Shown here in pieces: positions 1 to 8,294 of a DNA stretch of 52,869 nucleotides. The DNA is taken from the NCBI GenBank assembly GCA_029570375.1, contig JAKPXB010000034.1, positions 1 through 52,869 of the forward strand. Reading direction: 5' to 3'. Source of the DNA: Bacillota bacterium. Lineage in GTDB: Bacteria; Bacillota; Clostridia; Saccharofermentanales; DTU023. A program made the position numbers and the translations under genes. The notes under the pieces were generated by a model. That model did not search any database. It had not been told where the DNA came from and worked only from the letters and a program-made list of their open reading frames with translations. How positions within the stretch are numbered: the stretch's first letter is position 1; the number at the start of each line of letters is the position of its first letter.

Positions 1-909
1 CGAATTCGACTGACTGCAGCGCGAATCAATAACCGCTCTGACGTATTCCTCGAATGCGTCGCTCCTTGCGAGGTAACTGCTGTCGAGCATGCATCGGATC
101 TGATATTCACTGTCTGTCCGGCTTCGCAGCAACAGCAGAGCGGAAATAAGCGTATCCTGTCCGACCTGCGCATTGGACACGGAATAAATAGTGAAAAGTT
201 CTTCCAGCCTCGATCTAGCGGCGGATTTCATCGGATCAAAGCGATCTACGCTTAGCTGCGACAGATCATGCTCCAACACGGGATACTCGTCGGTCATCTG
301 TTTCAAACTGTAAAATTCCTGAGTTTTTGCCGGAAAGTCTGAGGTGAGCAGGTAGTAGCCATCCATCTCTTCAATCAAAAGACGAGACGGATCCATGCAC
401 CAGAGATCGACATACTCCGACAATTCCAGCAGATCATCCTCCATATCACTCGCCACCAGACAGAACAGGAGATACGAGGCACCTTCCTTAACGATCGGCG
501 CGCCTGCCCAGAAATACCTCATATAAAACGGAATCCCGACAGACACCTTCTTCGTCCCAGGGTAACGGTCGGATCGACACGACAACACATTCGATACCTC
601 GAGATCAAAGAGCGTAACGGGATCGACAACATGCTGCTCCATAAATTCATACTCAACGTCCACCTGTTTTACGTTCGACACCACTCCTTTCAAGATGACG
701 GTATGACGGTCGAACACACGTTCCTCGGTAAGCGGCATTAGTTCTGCATCGACAAAATGGAACCCCGTCTCTTTCGTGAGGGATACCTTAACATTGGGCG
801 ACTGGTAAACGATCCCTTGCTCTTCGGGCTTCGCGGACTGACAACCTACCAACATCATAGAGGCAGCAAGAACCAGACAGATTAACACTTTACAATAAAA
901 GGTTTTCAT
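1..909 (-). CDS. Putative lipoprotein, 3' end cut by window edge
   Basis: The frame is open from an ATG at 909 to the left edge (303 codons, no stop). The N-terminus has a positively charged start, a hydrophobic stretch and a lipobox ending LVGC at about residue 23, followed by QSAKPEE, so the protein should be lipid-anchored on the outer face of the membrane. The start is supported by GGAG placed about 8 nt upstream. The rest is rich in acidic and aromatic residues and has no motif I recognise. The gene lies immediately downstream of two transposase remnants, and the same frame continues upstream into the IS110-like fragment, so it may be a passenger gene or have been separated from its original promoter. 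Function unknown. Confidence 0.7.
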   Translation of the reverse strand, partial: MKTFYCKVLICLVLAASMMLVGCQSAKPEEQGIVYQSPNVKVSLTKETGFHFVDAELMPLTEERVFDRHTVILKGVVSNVKQVDVEYEFMEQHVVDPVTLFDLEVSNVLSCRSDRYPGTKKVSVGIPFYMRYFWAGAPIVKEGASYLLFCLVASDMEDDLLELSEYVDLWCMDPSRLLIEEMDGYYLLTSDFPAKTQEFYSLKQMTDEYPVLEHDLSQLSVDRFDPMKSAARSRLEELFTIYSVSNAQVGQDTLISALLLLRSRTDSEYQIRCMLDSSYLARSDAFEEYVRAVIDSRCSQSNS

Positions 910-1047
910 ATTGTTTACTCCTATTGGTGATGATCGATACGTTTCCTGGAGAACGAATTCTCCTTCTTCCGTCAGCGCACTGACTGTAAACTGTGTTTTG
1001 TGCAAATCCACTCCGACACATAGCCGGCGCTCTTCTGCCTTACTCAT
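910..1047 (-). pseudogene. IS110-family transposase, N-terminal remnant
   Basis: A 46-codon segment beginning with ATG at 1047 carries the typical IS110-type N-terminus, with GVDLHKTQFTV followed by LTEEGEFVLQETY. This contains the first Asp of the DEDD catalytic domain expected in IS110/IS116/IS902 transposases. After about 45 residues the homology stops and the frame runs without interruption into the lipoprotein start at 909. Its ATG overlaps the stop of the ISLre2-like remnant by 4 nt (ATGA arrangement). The rest of the transposase (about 300 or more residues) is missing, so this cannot be active. Family call rests on the motif alone. Confidence 0.6.
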
Positions 1048-1573
1048 CCGCCTGAATGTGAATCTCAGGAACATCAACCCTGACGTTGTCCGTCGCGACC
1101 TCCGGTATCTGAAGCTTTCGCAATGTCTGCATCACAGTCTGACGGCTCACCGCCTCCGCGCAAGCGATCTCGGCACTCCGCCGGTAAGAGCATTCGCTCG
1201 ACCATCGGCAAAGATCCGCGGCGAGCCCCGCCTCCACGCGCCCGTAACGTATGATGTCTGTCAACTCATCCACCAGATGGGCTCGAGAACCCGTCTGGGC
1301 GTGATGGTAATACCGTCGCGTGAACTCTAGCGTCCCATAGTGCGTCACCAGCGTACGATGAGCCTTACGGACGACATGCCACCCCGGACGGATCGATGGC
1401 GTCTCAAACAGCGTCTCGTCCAGCATTTCAAGTTCCAACCGGGCACACGCAAGCTGAAATTCTGCGAAGCCTTTTCGCCCCTTCTCCAGCCATTGCTCCA
1501 GTTCTAGCTCAAGCATGTCTAATCCGAAAAATTCCTGGATGAATTTCTCCACCTTTTCCTGTATGATGTTCAT
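1040..1573 (-). pseudogene. ISLre2-family (UPF0236) transposase, N-terminal remnant
   Basis: The 177-residue product resembles the N-terminal third of ISLre2/UPF0236 transposases: the R-x-LVTHYGTLEFTRRYY strand pattern, a HLVDEL segment, the SYRRSAEIA helix and SRQTVM, ending in HIQADE. In intact members the ADE motif is normally followed by DHV and about 250 more residues with the remaining catalytic acids. Here a stop follows immediately, at the join to an IS110-like fragment. A good ribosome site (GGAGG) precedes the ATG at 1573. This is a truncated, inactive copy. The family assignment is from recalled motif patterns, not from a search. Confidence 0.6.
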
Positions 1574-1594
1574 GAGATTCCTCCTTCGTTTGCC

Positions 1595-1624
1595 GCTAAA
1601 GCTTTACTATTTTTTTACTTTAGC
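1595..1624. repeat. 7-bp inverted repeat upstream of ISLre2 remnant
   Basis: GCTAAAG at 1595-1601 and CTTTAGC at 1618-1624 form a perfect 7-bp inverted repeat around an A/T-rich loop, just upstream of the transposase start. It may be part of the IS end or its promoter. A second, 6-bp hairpin (GAACCC, loop TCAC, GGGTTC) lies at 1673-1688 between this site and tatD. It has no T-run on either side, so I do not call it a terminator. The rest of 1574-1771 shows nothing recognisable. Confidence 0.3.
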
Positions 1625-1771
1625 AGATTTGGATGGAATCTCTTTTTTTCTACACCTACAAATACGTTACACGAACCCTCACGGGTTCTCCTTATCTCAC
1701 GGTTCAATCGCCCGATCGTACAGCGCTGGTATTTTACCGTCGAAAAAACCTCATTGATGGCCTCGAGACAA

Positions 1772-2659
1772 TCAAACAGTTTTCGACTCATTCAAAGCAT
1801 TCCCGTTCTGCAATTCGCGTGATAATCCGATCCGAAAGAGCCGCAGGGCGTTCGCCGTCGTGCGCGCAGCAATAATCTCTGCGCTCTCGCCGAGAATCTC
1901 CGCCGCTTTCTCACCGATAAGGGGAATGTAAGACGGCTCGTTGCGCTTGCCGCGGTGCGGGTGCGGTGTGAGATAGGGCGCGTCTGTCTCGAGGACAAGC
2001 CGGTCAGCGGGCACAACCCGGAGCGCTTCGATGGGTTTCCGCGCTTTCCTGAAGGTAATCGGGCCGTCAAAGCCGATCATGAATCCGAGTGCCAGCAGCG
2101 CCGGTACGGTCTCGGCGCTCCCTGAGTAGCAGTGAATGACGCCCGCCGGATGCTCGCGGGCAAAGAGGCCGTCCGCGTGCGCTTCGCGCAGGATCGAAAG
2201 CGAGAGTTCCGTCGCCTCCCGCATGTGGATAATCACGGGAAGATCGAGCGCATGAGCAAGTTCCAGTTGCTTTCGGAAGACATCCCGCTGCGCCTCGCGC
2301 GGAGAGAAATCATAATGAAAATCGAGGCCGATTTCACCGCAGGCGACGACGCACCGGTCGCGCCCGGCATGCAGGGCATCTCTGTTTGCCGTCTGCACAA
2401 GATCGGAGAGGCGCGCGGCTGTCCCCGCACCCCATGTTTTCGCGTCATGCGGGTGTACGCCGACCGCGGCGTACAGCATCGGGTGGTGAACCGCCAGACG
2501 GCAGGCGGCACGGGAATCCTCCTCGTTCGAGGCGGCCATCACGACGCGTGTCACCCCGGCTGACGCCGCGCGCGAAAGGACTTCTGGGAAATCTTCGCGG
2601 AAGTCCTCGTCCTGGATGTGCGCGTGCGTATCGAACCAGATCATTTGAGAGCAGTACAT
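1772..2659 (-). CDS. tatD: TatD-family metal-dependent DNase
   Basis: A cytosolic TIM-barrel hydrolase of the TatD family, which acts as a metal-dependent 3'-5' exonuclease or deoxyribonuclease. All expected metal-site motifs are present: FDTHAH near the N-terminus (two His), CGEIGLDFHYD (Glu), IIHMRE (His), VIHCYSG (His) and LETDAPYLTP (Asp). Length of 295 residues is somewhat longer than the usual 255-265 because of short insertions. The reading frame opens at an ATG at 2659, but the internal Met at residue 6 (MIWFDTHAH) matches the family start better. It follows metG by about 16 nt on the same strand, the same order seen in many Bacillota, so co-transcription is likely. No strong Shine-Dalgarno sequence is visible, suggesting translational coupling. 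Confidence 0.92.
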   Translation of the reverse strand: MYCSQMIWFDTHAHIQDEDFREDFPEVLSRAASAGVTRVVMAASNEEDSRAACRLAVHHPMLYAAVGVHPHDAKTWGAGTAARLSDLVQTANRDALHAGRDRCVVACGEIGLDFHYDFSPREAQRDVFRKQLELAHALDLPVIIHMREATELSLSILREAHADGLFAREHPAGVIHCYSGSAETVPALLALGFMIGFDGPITFRKARKPIEALRVVPADRLVLETDAPYLTPHPHRGKRNEPSYIPLIGEKAAEILGESAEIIAARTTANALRLFRIGLSRELQNGNALNESKTV

Positions 2660-2675
2660 AATGCATCGGAAGCGT

Positions 2676-4262
2676 TCATTGAAGCGCTTCGATGGATGCG
2701 AGTTCCTTTTCGATATCGATACGGGGGAACATCGGTTTGCCCTTTCTGACCTCCGGGTTTCGCCTGTACAGGTCGCGCGTGCGCGCCGATTCCCAGGATG
2801 TCATACTGTCAGCTGCCTCGCCGTCACCGTCGGCTATCCCGAGCTGTTCGCGCATGAGCGCCGGTGTTCTTGTCATGAAAGGCGAAATCATCACGGCAAT
2901 ACGGCGGAGATTGTCGGCGAGCGTATACAGGACAGACGCGAGCCGCGGGTGGTCTTTCTCATCTTTCGCGAGAATCCACGGCATCGTTACATCAATGTAT
3001 TTGTTGCAGTGCCCGATCAGCGCCCAGATCGATTCGAGCGCGTGATTGAATTCCAGGTGATCCATGAAAGCTTCCACCTGACGCAATGTCTCATCGGCGA
3101 AATCGTCGAGTTCTACATCGACAGGCGCTTCGAGAAATTCGCCCGGCAGTCCTTCCGGGAAAGTCTTGACAATCATCGCGACTGTCCGGCTCAAGAGGTT
3201 GCCGAGGTCGTTCGCGAGGTCGCTGTTGATGCGTTCGATCAGCGCGCGGTTCGAAAAGCTGCCGTCTGCCCCGAACGGAACATCGCGGAGAAGGAAATAG
3301 CGAATCGGATCAACACCGTATTTCTCCACGAGGACCACCGGGTCGACGACATTCCCCTTTGACTTCGACATCTTATCGCCGTCAAAGAGCAGCCACCCGT
3401 GGCCGAAAATCTGTTTTGGCAGCGGCAGGCGGAGCGCCATGAGGAGCGCCGGCCAGATCAGCGAGTGGAAGCGGACGATTTCTTTTCCGATCACATGGAC
3501 ATCCGCCGGCCAGTAGTGATTGTAATTCGTCAGGTCATCCGGATACCCGAGGGCGGTAATATAATTCGACAGCGCGTCAATCCACACGTAGGCGACGTGT
3601 TCCGGGTCGAACGGAACGCGGATACCCCAGTCGAACGATGTCCGGGTCACGGCGACATCCTCGAGTCCCGGCTTGATGAAATTGCTGATCATCTCATTCG
3701 CCCGGGATCGCGGGAGAAGAAACTCCGGATTATCCTCAAACAGTTTCAGCAGCTTATCCTGATACTTCGACAACCGGAAAAAATAACTCGACTCTTCCGT
3801 CTTTTCCAGCTTTGCGCCGCAGTCCGGGCAGTGTCCGTCCACCGCCTGACTTTCGGTCCAGAACGCTTCACAGGGCGTGCAGTAGAGGCCTTCGTAGCTG
3901 CCCTTGTAGATATCTCCCTGTTCGTAGAGCTGCTGATAAATCGCCTGGACCGCCTTTTCGTGGTGTTCGTCGGTCGTCCGGATAAAGCCGTCATATCTTA
4001 TGTCGAGAAGCTCCCAGAGTTTCTTGATGCCGACCGCCATCTCATCCAGGTATTGTTTGGGCGTCTTGCCGGCTTTTTCCGCTGTCTTCTGAATTTTCTG
4101 TCCATGCTCGTCGGTGCCGGTCAGAAAGAATACATCAAAACCGCGCATTCGCTTGTAGCGGGCCATCGCGTCCACAGCGACGGTGGAATAGGAGTGGCCG
4201 ATATGGAGCTGGCCGCTCGGGTAGTAGATCGGTGTTGTGATGTAATACTTTTCTTTAGGCAT
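2676..4262 (-). CDS. metG: Methionyl-tRNA synthetase
   Basis: Class I aminoacyl-tRNA synthetase that charges tRNA-Met in the cytosol. Visible landmarks are the N-terminal TTPIYYPSGQLHIGHSYS with the HIGH signature, a CP-domain zinc knuckle with CTPC and CPDC at about residues 128-147, the YVWIDALSNY substrate-binding segment, and the KMSKSKGN loop. At 528 residues it ends after the anticodon-binding helices and lacks the C-terminal EMAP-II-like tRNA-binding domain found in the 640-660-residue enzymes of many Bacillota. The ATG at 4262 is preceded by GGGAGAG. The 122 nt separating it from rsmI are GC-rich and rich in hairpins but I see no T-box leader. Confidence 0.96.
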   Translation of the reverse strand: MPKEKYYITTPIYYPSGQLHIGHSYSTVAVDAMARYKRMRGFDVFFLTGTDEHGQKIQKTAEKAGKTPKQYLDEMAVGIKKLWELLDIRYDGFIRTTDEHHEKAVQAIYQQLYEQGDIYKGSYEGLYCTPCEAFWTESQAVDGHCPDCGAKLEKTEESSYFFRLSKYQDKLLKLFEDNPEFLLPRSRANEMISNFIKPGLEDVAVTRTSFDWGIRVPFDPEHVAYVWIDALSNYITALGYPDDLTNYNHYWPADVHVIGKEIVRFHSLIWPALLMALRLPLPKQIFGHGWLLFDGDKMSKSKGNVVDPVVLVEKYGVDPIRYFLLRDVPFGADGSFSNRALIERINSDLANDLGNLLSRTVAMIVKTFPEGLPGEFLEAPVDVELDDFADETLRQVEAFMDHLEFNHALESIWALIGHCNKYIDVTMPWILAKDEKDHPRLASVLYTLADNLRRIAVMISPFMTRTPALMREQLGIADGDGEAADSMTSWESARTRDLYRRNPEVRKGKPMFPRIDIEKELASIEALQ

Positions 4263-4384
4263 ATTTCTCTCCCTCTTCGCGCAGCCGCCCTGTAAGGCCG
4301 CCCGCGCCCTTGTTACGCGGGTGAGCCCCGCCGTCCCGCTCCGGACGGGTGGGTGGCCGGCCAGGGTTCCCGCGCGTACTTGAA

Positions 4385-5308
4385 TTATTGTCTCATATTT
4401 TTCACTGTCAAAGCGGCCTCATAGAGTTTATTTCTGGGGATACCGGTCTTCGCGGCGACAGCGGCCGCCGCCTCACGCGTACTCATCCCATCGTCTAGAC
4501 ACTTGATCAGCATGGCCGCCAATTCTTCTTCGGACAGGCCTGCATCGCTTCCGACGCCTGTCCGTGCCTCATACTCGGCCGCCCCTTCAAGGACGGCTGT
4601 GAATTCGCCGCGCGGGGTTACCGTCTCGTAATACGCGGCGGCGCCGGAAACGGAGAGCCGGACAAATTCTTCGTATTTCTTTGTCAGTTCCCGCGCGATC
4701 ACGAGCCGCCTTTCACCCAGCCCCGCTTTCAGCAGATCGCCGAGTGTGCGCCTGATCCGGTGAGGCGCTTCGTAGAAAACAACCGTCCGCTTCTCTGACG
4801 CGATGGCGTCGATCCTTTCTCTCCGGTCTTTTCCTTTGACAGGGATAAATCCTTCGTAGACAAATCGACCCGTATCGAATCCCGATGCGGCAACCGCCGA
4901 AAGGAGCGCTGACGGCCCCGGAATAACAGACACAGGGAGTCCTTCCCGTTCAGCCGCCCGGACAATACCCTCGCCCGGATCGGAGATGCAGGGCATACCC
5001 GCTTCTGAGATCACGGCGATGGATCGGCCGGCCTTCAAATCGCGCAGAAACATGTCGTGCCTGAGGTGCTGGTTCTGCTCGTAATAACTGACGAGATGGT
5101 TCCCGATACCGAGTTCCGACAAAAGCCTTGCCGCCGTCCGCGTGTCTTCCGCGGCGATATAAGTGACTTTTTGCAGCACATCTATGGCGCGGGGGCTCAT
5201 ATCCCCCGTATTGCCGAGCGGCGTGGCCACAAGGAACAGCGTACCGGGCTGTTCCTGTCCTCCCGCGGCGGCCGCCCTATCGCCTCCCCGCCCGCGCCTG
5301 TCACTCAT
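4385..5308 (-). CDS. rsmI: 16S rRNA (cytidine-1402-2'-O)-methyltransferase
   Basis: RsmI methylates the ribose of C1402 in the decoding centre of 16S rRNA, using S-adenosylmethionine. The sequence shows the tetrapyrrole-methylase fold signatures of the family: LFLVATPLGNTGDMSPRA at about residues 23-40, AAEDTR, ISEAGMPCISDPG and VIPGPSALLSAVAASG, followed by FYEAPHRI. Length is 307 residues, slightly longer than usual because of an N-terminal Gly/Arg/Ala-rich extension. The C-terminal part (TREAAAAVAAKTGIPRNKLY) is the small helical domain common in Bacillota members. The start overlaps the stop of the upstream alcohol dehydrogenase gene by 4 nt, so the two are translationally coupled. Confidence 0.95.
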   Translation of the reverse strand: MSDRRGRGGDRAAAAGGQEQPGTLFLVATPLGNTGDMSPRAIDVLQKVTYIAAEDTRTAARLLSELGIGNHLVSYYEQNQHLRHDMFLRDLKAGRSIAVISEAGMPCISDPGEGIVRAAEREGLPVSVIPGPSALLSAVAASGFDTGRFVYEGFIPVKGKDRRERIDAIASEKRTVVFYEAPHRIRRTLGDLLKAGLGERRLVIARELTKKYEEFVRLSVSGAAAYYETVTPRGEFTAVLEGAAEYEARTGVGSDAGLSEEELAAMLIKCLDDGMSTREAAAAVAAKTGIPRNKLYEAALTVKNMRQ

Positions 5309-6492
5309 CGGGGCAATCCTTCCCGACGCGTCAGCGATTGTTTCAGTATTTCGTACACATCCCGCCGGTCAAGCGCCCGGTAACCTGCGTCTTCCGCTGA
5401 TGAGACAGAGTACGCGATATCCCTGACCGCCTCCTCCGGTATTCCCACTTCACCGAGTGTCGCGGGCGCGCCGATGGAATCGAAGTAAGCGCGCATCGCC
5501 TTCAACCCCGCAAAGGCCATTTCTTCCTGTGTTCTGTCCTGCGGGCAGATCCCCCAGACTTTTTCCGCATACCGCGCGAGCTTCGCCTCTGCTTCGCGGC
5601 GGATATAGAACAGCAGATTCGGGTGAACGATAGAGAGTCCTGCGCCGTGCGGAATGTCATACCAGGCGGACAGCGCGTGCTCTATCTTGTGCGCCTGCCA
5701 GTCGCCTTTTTTCCCCAGTCGGAGGAGCCCGTTCAGCGCCATTGTTCCATCCCACATCAGGTTGGAACGCGCCTGATAGTCGCGCAGATCCGCGAGCGAC
5801 GCGTCGAGATTCAGACGGATATTGCGCAGAAGCCCTTCCGCCAGCTCATCCGTTAAGTTGTTGTCATCCGGCGGCGAGAAGTACTGCTCAAAAACATGGG
5901 ACATCATATCGACCGCGCCGAAGACGACCTGTTCGCGCGGCATGGTCATGGTAAGAACGGGGTCGAGAATGGAAAAATACGGATGGAGCAGCGGATCGGC
6001 ATACCCCAGCTTCCGATTGCCCTCCCAATGGCTGATGACTGCTGTCCCGTTCATTTCGCTGGCTGTCGCCGGCATGGTCAGAATGACACCCAGAGGCAGC
6101 GATCTTTCCAGCGATTTTCCGTTGAGGAACAGCTCCTCCCAGAAGTCGCCATCCAGCAGGGCGCCCGCGGCAATCATTTTCGAACAGTCAATCACACTGC
6201 CGCCGCCGACAGCGAGAACCAGATCAATCTTTTCTGACCGGCAGATGGCAATTCCCTCATAAACTTTCTCCGTGCGGGGGTTCGGCATAACACCCGGAAC
6301 CTCAAAAACCTTTTTTCCTGATTGGGTGAGGTGCCGGACCAGGCGATCGTACAAGCCGGTGCGCTTAATACTCCCGCCGCCGTAAACGAGAAGGACGCGC
6401 TCCCCAAAAGCGGCAAGCTCCTGCGGAAGACGGTCTGCCGCGTTTTTTCCGAATATGACCTTTGTCGGATTGCGAAAAATAAATGGCTGCAT
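5305..6492 (-). CDS. Iron-containing alcohol dehydrogenase (butanol dehydrogenase type)
   Basis: A group III, metal-dependent, NAD(P)H-linked alcohol dehydrogenase, cytosolic, similar to the clostridial BdhA/YugJ/YqhD group that reduces aldehydes in fermentation. Seen: the N-terminal FIFRNPTKVIFGKNA, the nucleotide-binding GGGSVIDCSK, the TMPATASEMNGTAVIS segment, and the metal-ligand region VFGAVDMMSHVFEQYFS (Asp, His) with HKIEHALSAWYDIPHGAGL (two more His). Length of 395 residues is typical. The ATG at 6492 is preceded by AAGGAGAG. The preceding gene is a ferredoxin, separated by an intrinsic terminator, so this gene may have its own weak promoter or depend on read-through. Substrate cannot be read from the sequence. 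Confidence 0.92.
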   Translation of the reverse strand: MQPFIFRNPTKVIFGKNAADRLPQELAAFGERVLLVYGGGSIKRTGLYDRLVRHLTQSGKKVFEVPGVMPNPRTEKVYEGIAICRSEKIDLVLAVGGGSVIDCSKMIAAGALLDGDFWEELFLNGKSLERSLPLGVILTMPATASEMNGTAVISHWEGNRKLGYADPLLHPYFSILDPVLTMTMPREQVVFGAVDMMSHVFEQYFSPPDDNNLTDELAEGLLRNIRLNLDASLADLRDYQARSNLMWDGTMALNGLLRLGKKGDWQAHKIEHALSAWYDIPHGAGLSIVHPNLLFYIRREAEAKLARYAEKVWGICPQDRTQEEMAFAGLKAMRAYFDSIGAPATLGEVGIPEEAVRDIAYSVSSAEDAGYRALDRRDVYEILKQSLTRREGLPR

Positions 6493-6505
6493 AGTCTCTC
6501 CTTAA

Positions 6506-6534
6506 GAAAAAAGGCTGCCCGCTAAAGGCAGCCT
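6506..6534 (-). terminator. Intrinsic terminator of the ferredoxin gene
   Basis: On the minus strand an AGGCTGCC arm (6527-6534), a loop, and GGCAGCCT (6512-6519) form an 8-bp GC-rich hairpin followed directly by a T-run. This is a classical Rho-independent terminator 30 nt downstream of the ferredoxin stop. It lies just before the Shine-Dalgarno of the alcohol dehydrogenase gene. Confidence 0.85.
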
Positions 6535-6565
6535 CGCAGTTCGTTTTGAAACGTTACTGTAAATT

Positions 6566-6736
6566 TATGCTTGCGAGATCGCGCCAGCTGGGCAAACGGA
6601 AGCACATGTCCCACAGTCGATACAAACCTCCGGATCGATACAATACTGTGTATCTCCCTGAGAAATCGCCTCTACCGGGCACTCGGCTGCGCATGAACCA
6701 CACATGATGCACTCGTCACTAATAACATGCGGCATA
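6566..6736 (-). CDS. 2[4Fe-4S] ferredoxin (clostridial type)
   Basis: A 56-residue small electron carrier. Two CxxCxxCxxxCP motifs are visible: CIMCGSCAAECP and CIDCGTCASVCP, each followed by AI, in the symmetrical layout of bacterial 2[4Fe-4S] ferredoxins. It should carry low-potential electrons in the cytosol for fermentative enzymes, hydrogenase or reductive activation of corrinoid proteins. The start ATG at 6736 has a strong Shine-Dalgarno (AAGGAGGG, about 8 nt upstream) and the gene ends at a TAA at 6566, 30 nt before an intrinsic terminator, so it is probably monocistronic. It could supply electrons to the RACo-like protein further along the window, but that link is only proximity. Confidence 0.95.
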
Positions 6737-7094
6737 GATAGACCCTCCTTTTAATTGTTGAATCCTTGAACATTCACTTGCGGGTTTCCTGATCAACAGA
6801 ATAATCATACCACATGTATTGTCATTCATCTACCATTCCGAACCTGCATTGTAAACACGGGGAAATGCTGCTGAATGCCAAGGTAAACCGGACAGTGAGA
6901 AGCGCGGGCGTCCGGTTTAACCTGGCATTCAGCGCATAACAGCCGGTGATAACACCAGTTCCGCGAAAAAAAGTGAAAATACACGGAAAAGAAGGCAAAG
7001 ACGGGCTGGTATCGGTTAAAATAAGAGAAAAAGAATACAGTGTGGACAATCGCGGATAACGCCTGCGCAGGCCTGGCAAAAGGATGGTGATCGC
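6737..7094. other. Divergent intergenic region with a long inverted repeat
   Basis: This 358-nt stretch lies between the ferredoxin gene (minus) and the ABC ATPase gene (plus) and must hold both promoters. I see a TATGAT-like hexamer facing the ferredoxin gene but no convincing -35 partner, and an A-rich tract before the ATPase. The main structure is the 24-bp inverted repeat at 6870-6933, listed separately. A second short hairpin (GGTG, ATAA, CACC) follows it. I find no convincing small gene here. Confidence 0.5.
6870..6933. repeat. 24-bp near-perfect inverted repeat, 16-nt loop
   Basis: The arm at 6870-6893 (GCTGAATGCC, then AAGGTAAACCGGAC) and the reverse complement of 6910-6933 match at all but two or three central positions. 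The resulting RNA or DNA hairpin would be very stable. There is no T-run on either side, so a simple terminator is unlikely. It could be a MITE-like insertion, a paired operator for the neighbouring sugar-ABC ATPase, or an mRNA leader structure. Confidence 0.75.
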
Positions 7095-8216
7095 ATGTCA
7101 ACGGTTACGCTAAAAGGAGTCAGTAAAGTCTACGGTCAAGACGTTGTAGCTGTCAGCGATTTCAATTTAGAGATTCATGACAAAGAGTTCGTGGTGCTGG
7201 TGGGACCTTCGGGGTGTGGAAAATCGACGGTGCTTCGGATGATCGCGGGTCTGGAGGATATCACGGAAGGCGAAATCTACATCGGCGATTGCCTGGTCAA
7301 CCACGTCGCCCCTAAAAACCGCGATATCGCGATGGTGTTTCAGAACTACGCCCTTTACCCTCATATGACCGTCTATGAGAATATGGCATTCTCCCTGAAA
7401 CTGCGAAAGATGAAGAAGAAAGAAGTCGCCTCAACGGTGCTTCAGGCAGCGGATATCCTGGATATCACGGAATACCTGGAGCGGAAACCGAAGGCCCTCT
7501 CCGGCGGCCAGAAACAGCGGGTCGCGATCGGGCGCGCCATTGTGCGCAAACCGAAAGTATTCCTGATGGATGAACCGTTGTCAAACCTCGACGCCAAATT
7601 GAGGACGCAGATGCGGGCGGAGATTATCAAACTCAGGCAGCGGATTGACACAACCTTTGTGTACGTAACGCACGACCAGATAGAAGCCATGACGCTGGGC
7701 GACCGGATTGTCATTATAAAAGACGGGGTGATTCAGCAGACGGGGACACCGGGCGAGGTATTTTTCCACCCGCGCAACCTATTCGTGGCCGGATTCATCG
7801 GGACTCCGCCGATGAATTTCTTCGATGGCGGCCTGGCGAAAGAAGGTGAAAGATATAAGCTCCGGGTTGAAGGCGCGTCCATCTGTCTTTCGGAAGAGAA
7901 GCAGCGGGCGCTTTCCCGGGCGGGATGCGGGGAATCCGCGGTTATGGCCGGCGTCCGGCCGGAGTATATTGTGATCGCGGAAGAGGGTAAACAGGAAGGT
8001 GTCCTGTCGGGTACGCTCATTTTCAGTGAAATGATGGGGAGCAGCGTCCATCTCCATGTGAAAGTAAACGACAAAGAACTGGTTGTCGTCCGGCCGACCG
8101 ACGATCCATCCGTCAGCGGCGCTTCGATCCCCTCCGCGGGATCTGTATGCCGTTTATCGTTCTCCGGCGACTCCTGTCATCTGTTCGATAAGGAAACAGG
8201 GGAAAACCTGATATAA
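7095..8216 (+). CDS. msmK: Sugar ABC transporter ATP-binding protein (MsmK/UgpC type)
   Basis: The cytosolic ATPase that powers CUT1-type sugar importers. Seen in order: Walker A GPSGCGKST (about residues 38-46), Q-loop VFQNYALYPHMTVYEN, signature LSGGQKQRVAIGRA, Walker B KVFLMDEPLSNLD and the H-loop VYVTHDQ, then a C-terminal regulatory domain with the PPMNFF segment typical of MsmK/UgpC/MalK. Length of 373 residues is standard. The start has AAAGGATGG upstream. The gene faces the 8290-22193 operon, which encodes a sugar-binding protein and two permease domains but no ATPase, so this protein is the natural partner for that importer. In Bacillota one such ATPase often serves several importers, so it may not be exclusive. 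Confidence 0.95.
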   Translation: MSTVTLKGVSKVYGQDVVAVSDFNLEIHDKEFVVLVGPSGCGKSTVLRMIAGLEDITEGEIYIGDCLVNHVAPKNRDIAMVFQNYALYPHMTVYENMAFSLKLRKMKKKEVASTVLQAADILDITEYLERKPKALSGGQKQRVAIGRAIVRKPKVFLMDEPLSNLDAKLRTQMRAEIIKLRQRIDTTFVYVTHDQIEAMTLGDRIVIIKDGVIQQTGTPGEVFFHPRNLFVAGFIGTPPMNFFDGGLAKEGERYKLRVEGASICLSEEKQRALSRAGCGESAVMAGVRPEYIVIAEEGKQEGVLSGTLIFSEMMGSSVHLHVKVNDKELVVVRPTDDPSVSGASIPSAGSVCRLSFSGDSCHLFDKETGENLI

Positions 8217-8257
8217 CCCGCGCGGCTTCCGCGGCAGCGTGTGACCATTTCGGCGAA

Positions 8258-8294
8258 ATGCCGACTTTTGCAGCGCTCTGCCGGCATTATTATT
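8258..8294 (+). terminator. Possible terminator after the ABC ATPase gene
   Basis: ATGCCG (8258-8263) pairs with CGGCAT (8282-8287), followed by TATTATTT on the plus strand. The stem is short and the loop long, so this is a weak candidate. It overlaps the 3' end of the convergent esterase gene. Confidence 0.3.

Noticed and set aside
1673-1688. GAACCC/GGGTTC hairpin as a tatD terminator
   Set aside because: It lacks a T-run on the minus strand, and the surrounding sequence may belong to the IS remnant.
3399-4295. 298-codon open frame on the plus strand inside metG
   Set aside because: It is antisense to a clearly recognisable MetG, has no family motif of its own, and has the composition of an antisense frame in GC-rich coding DNA.
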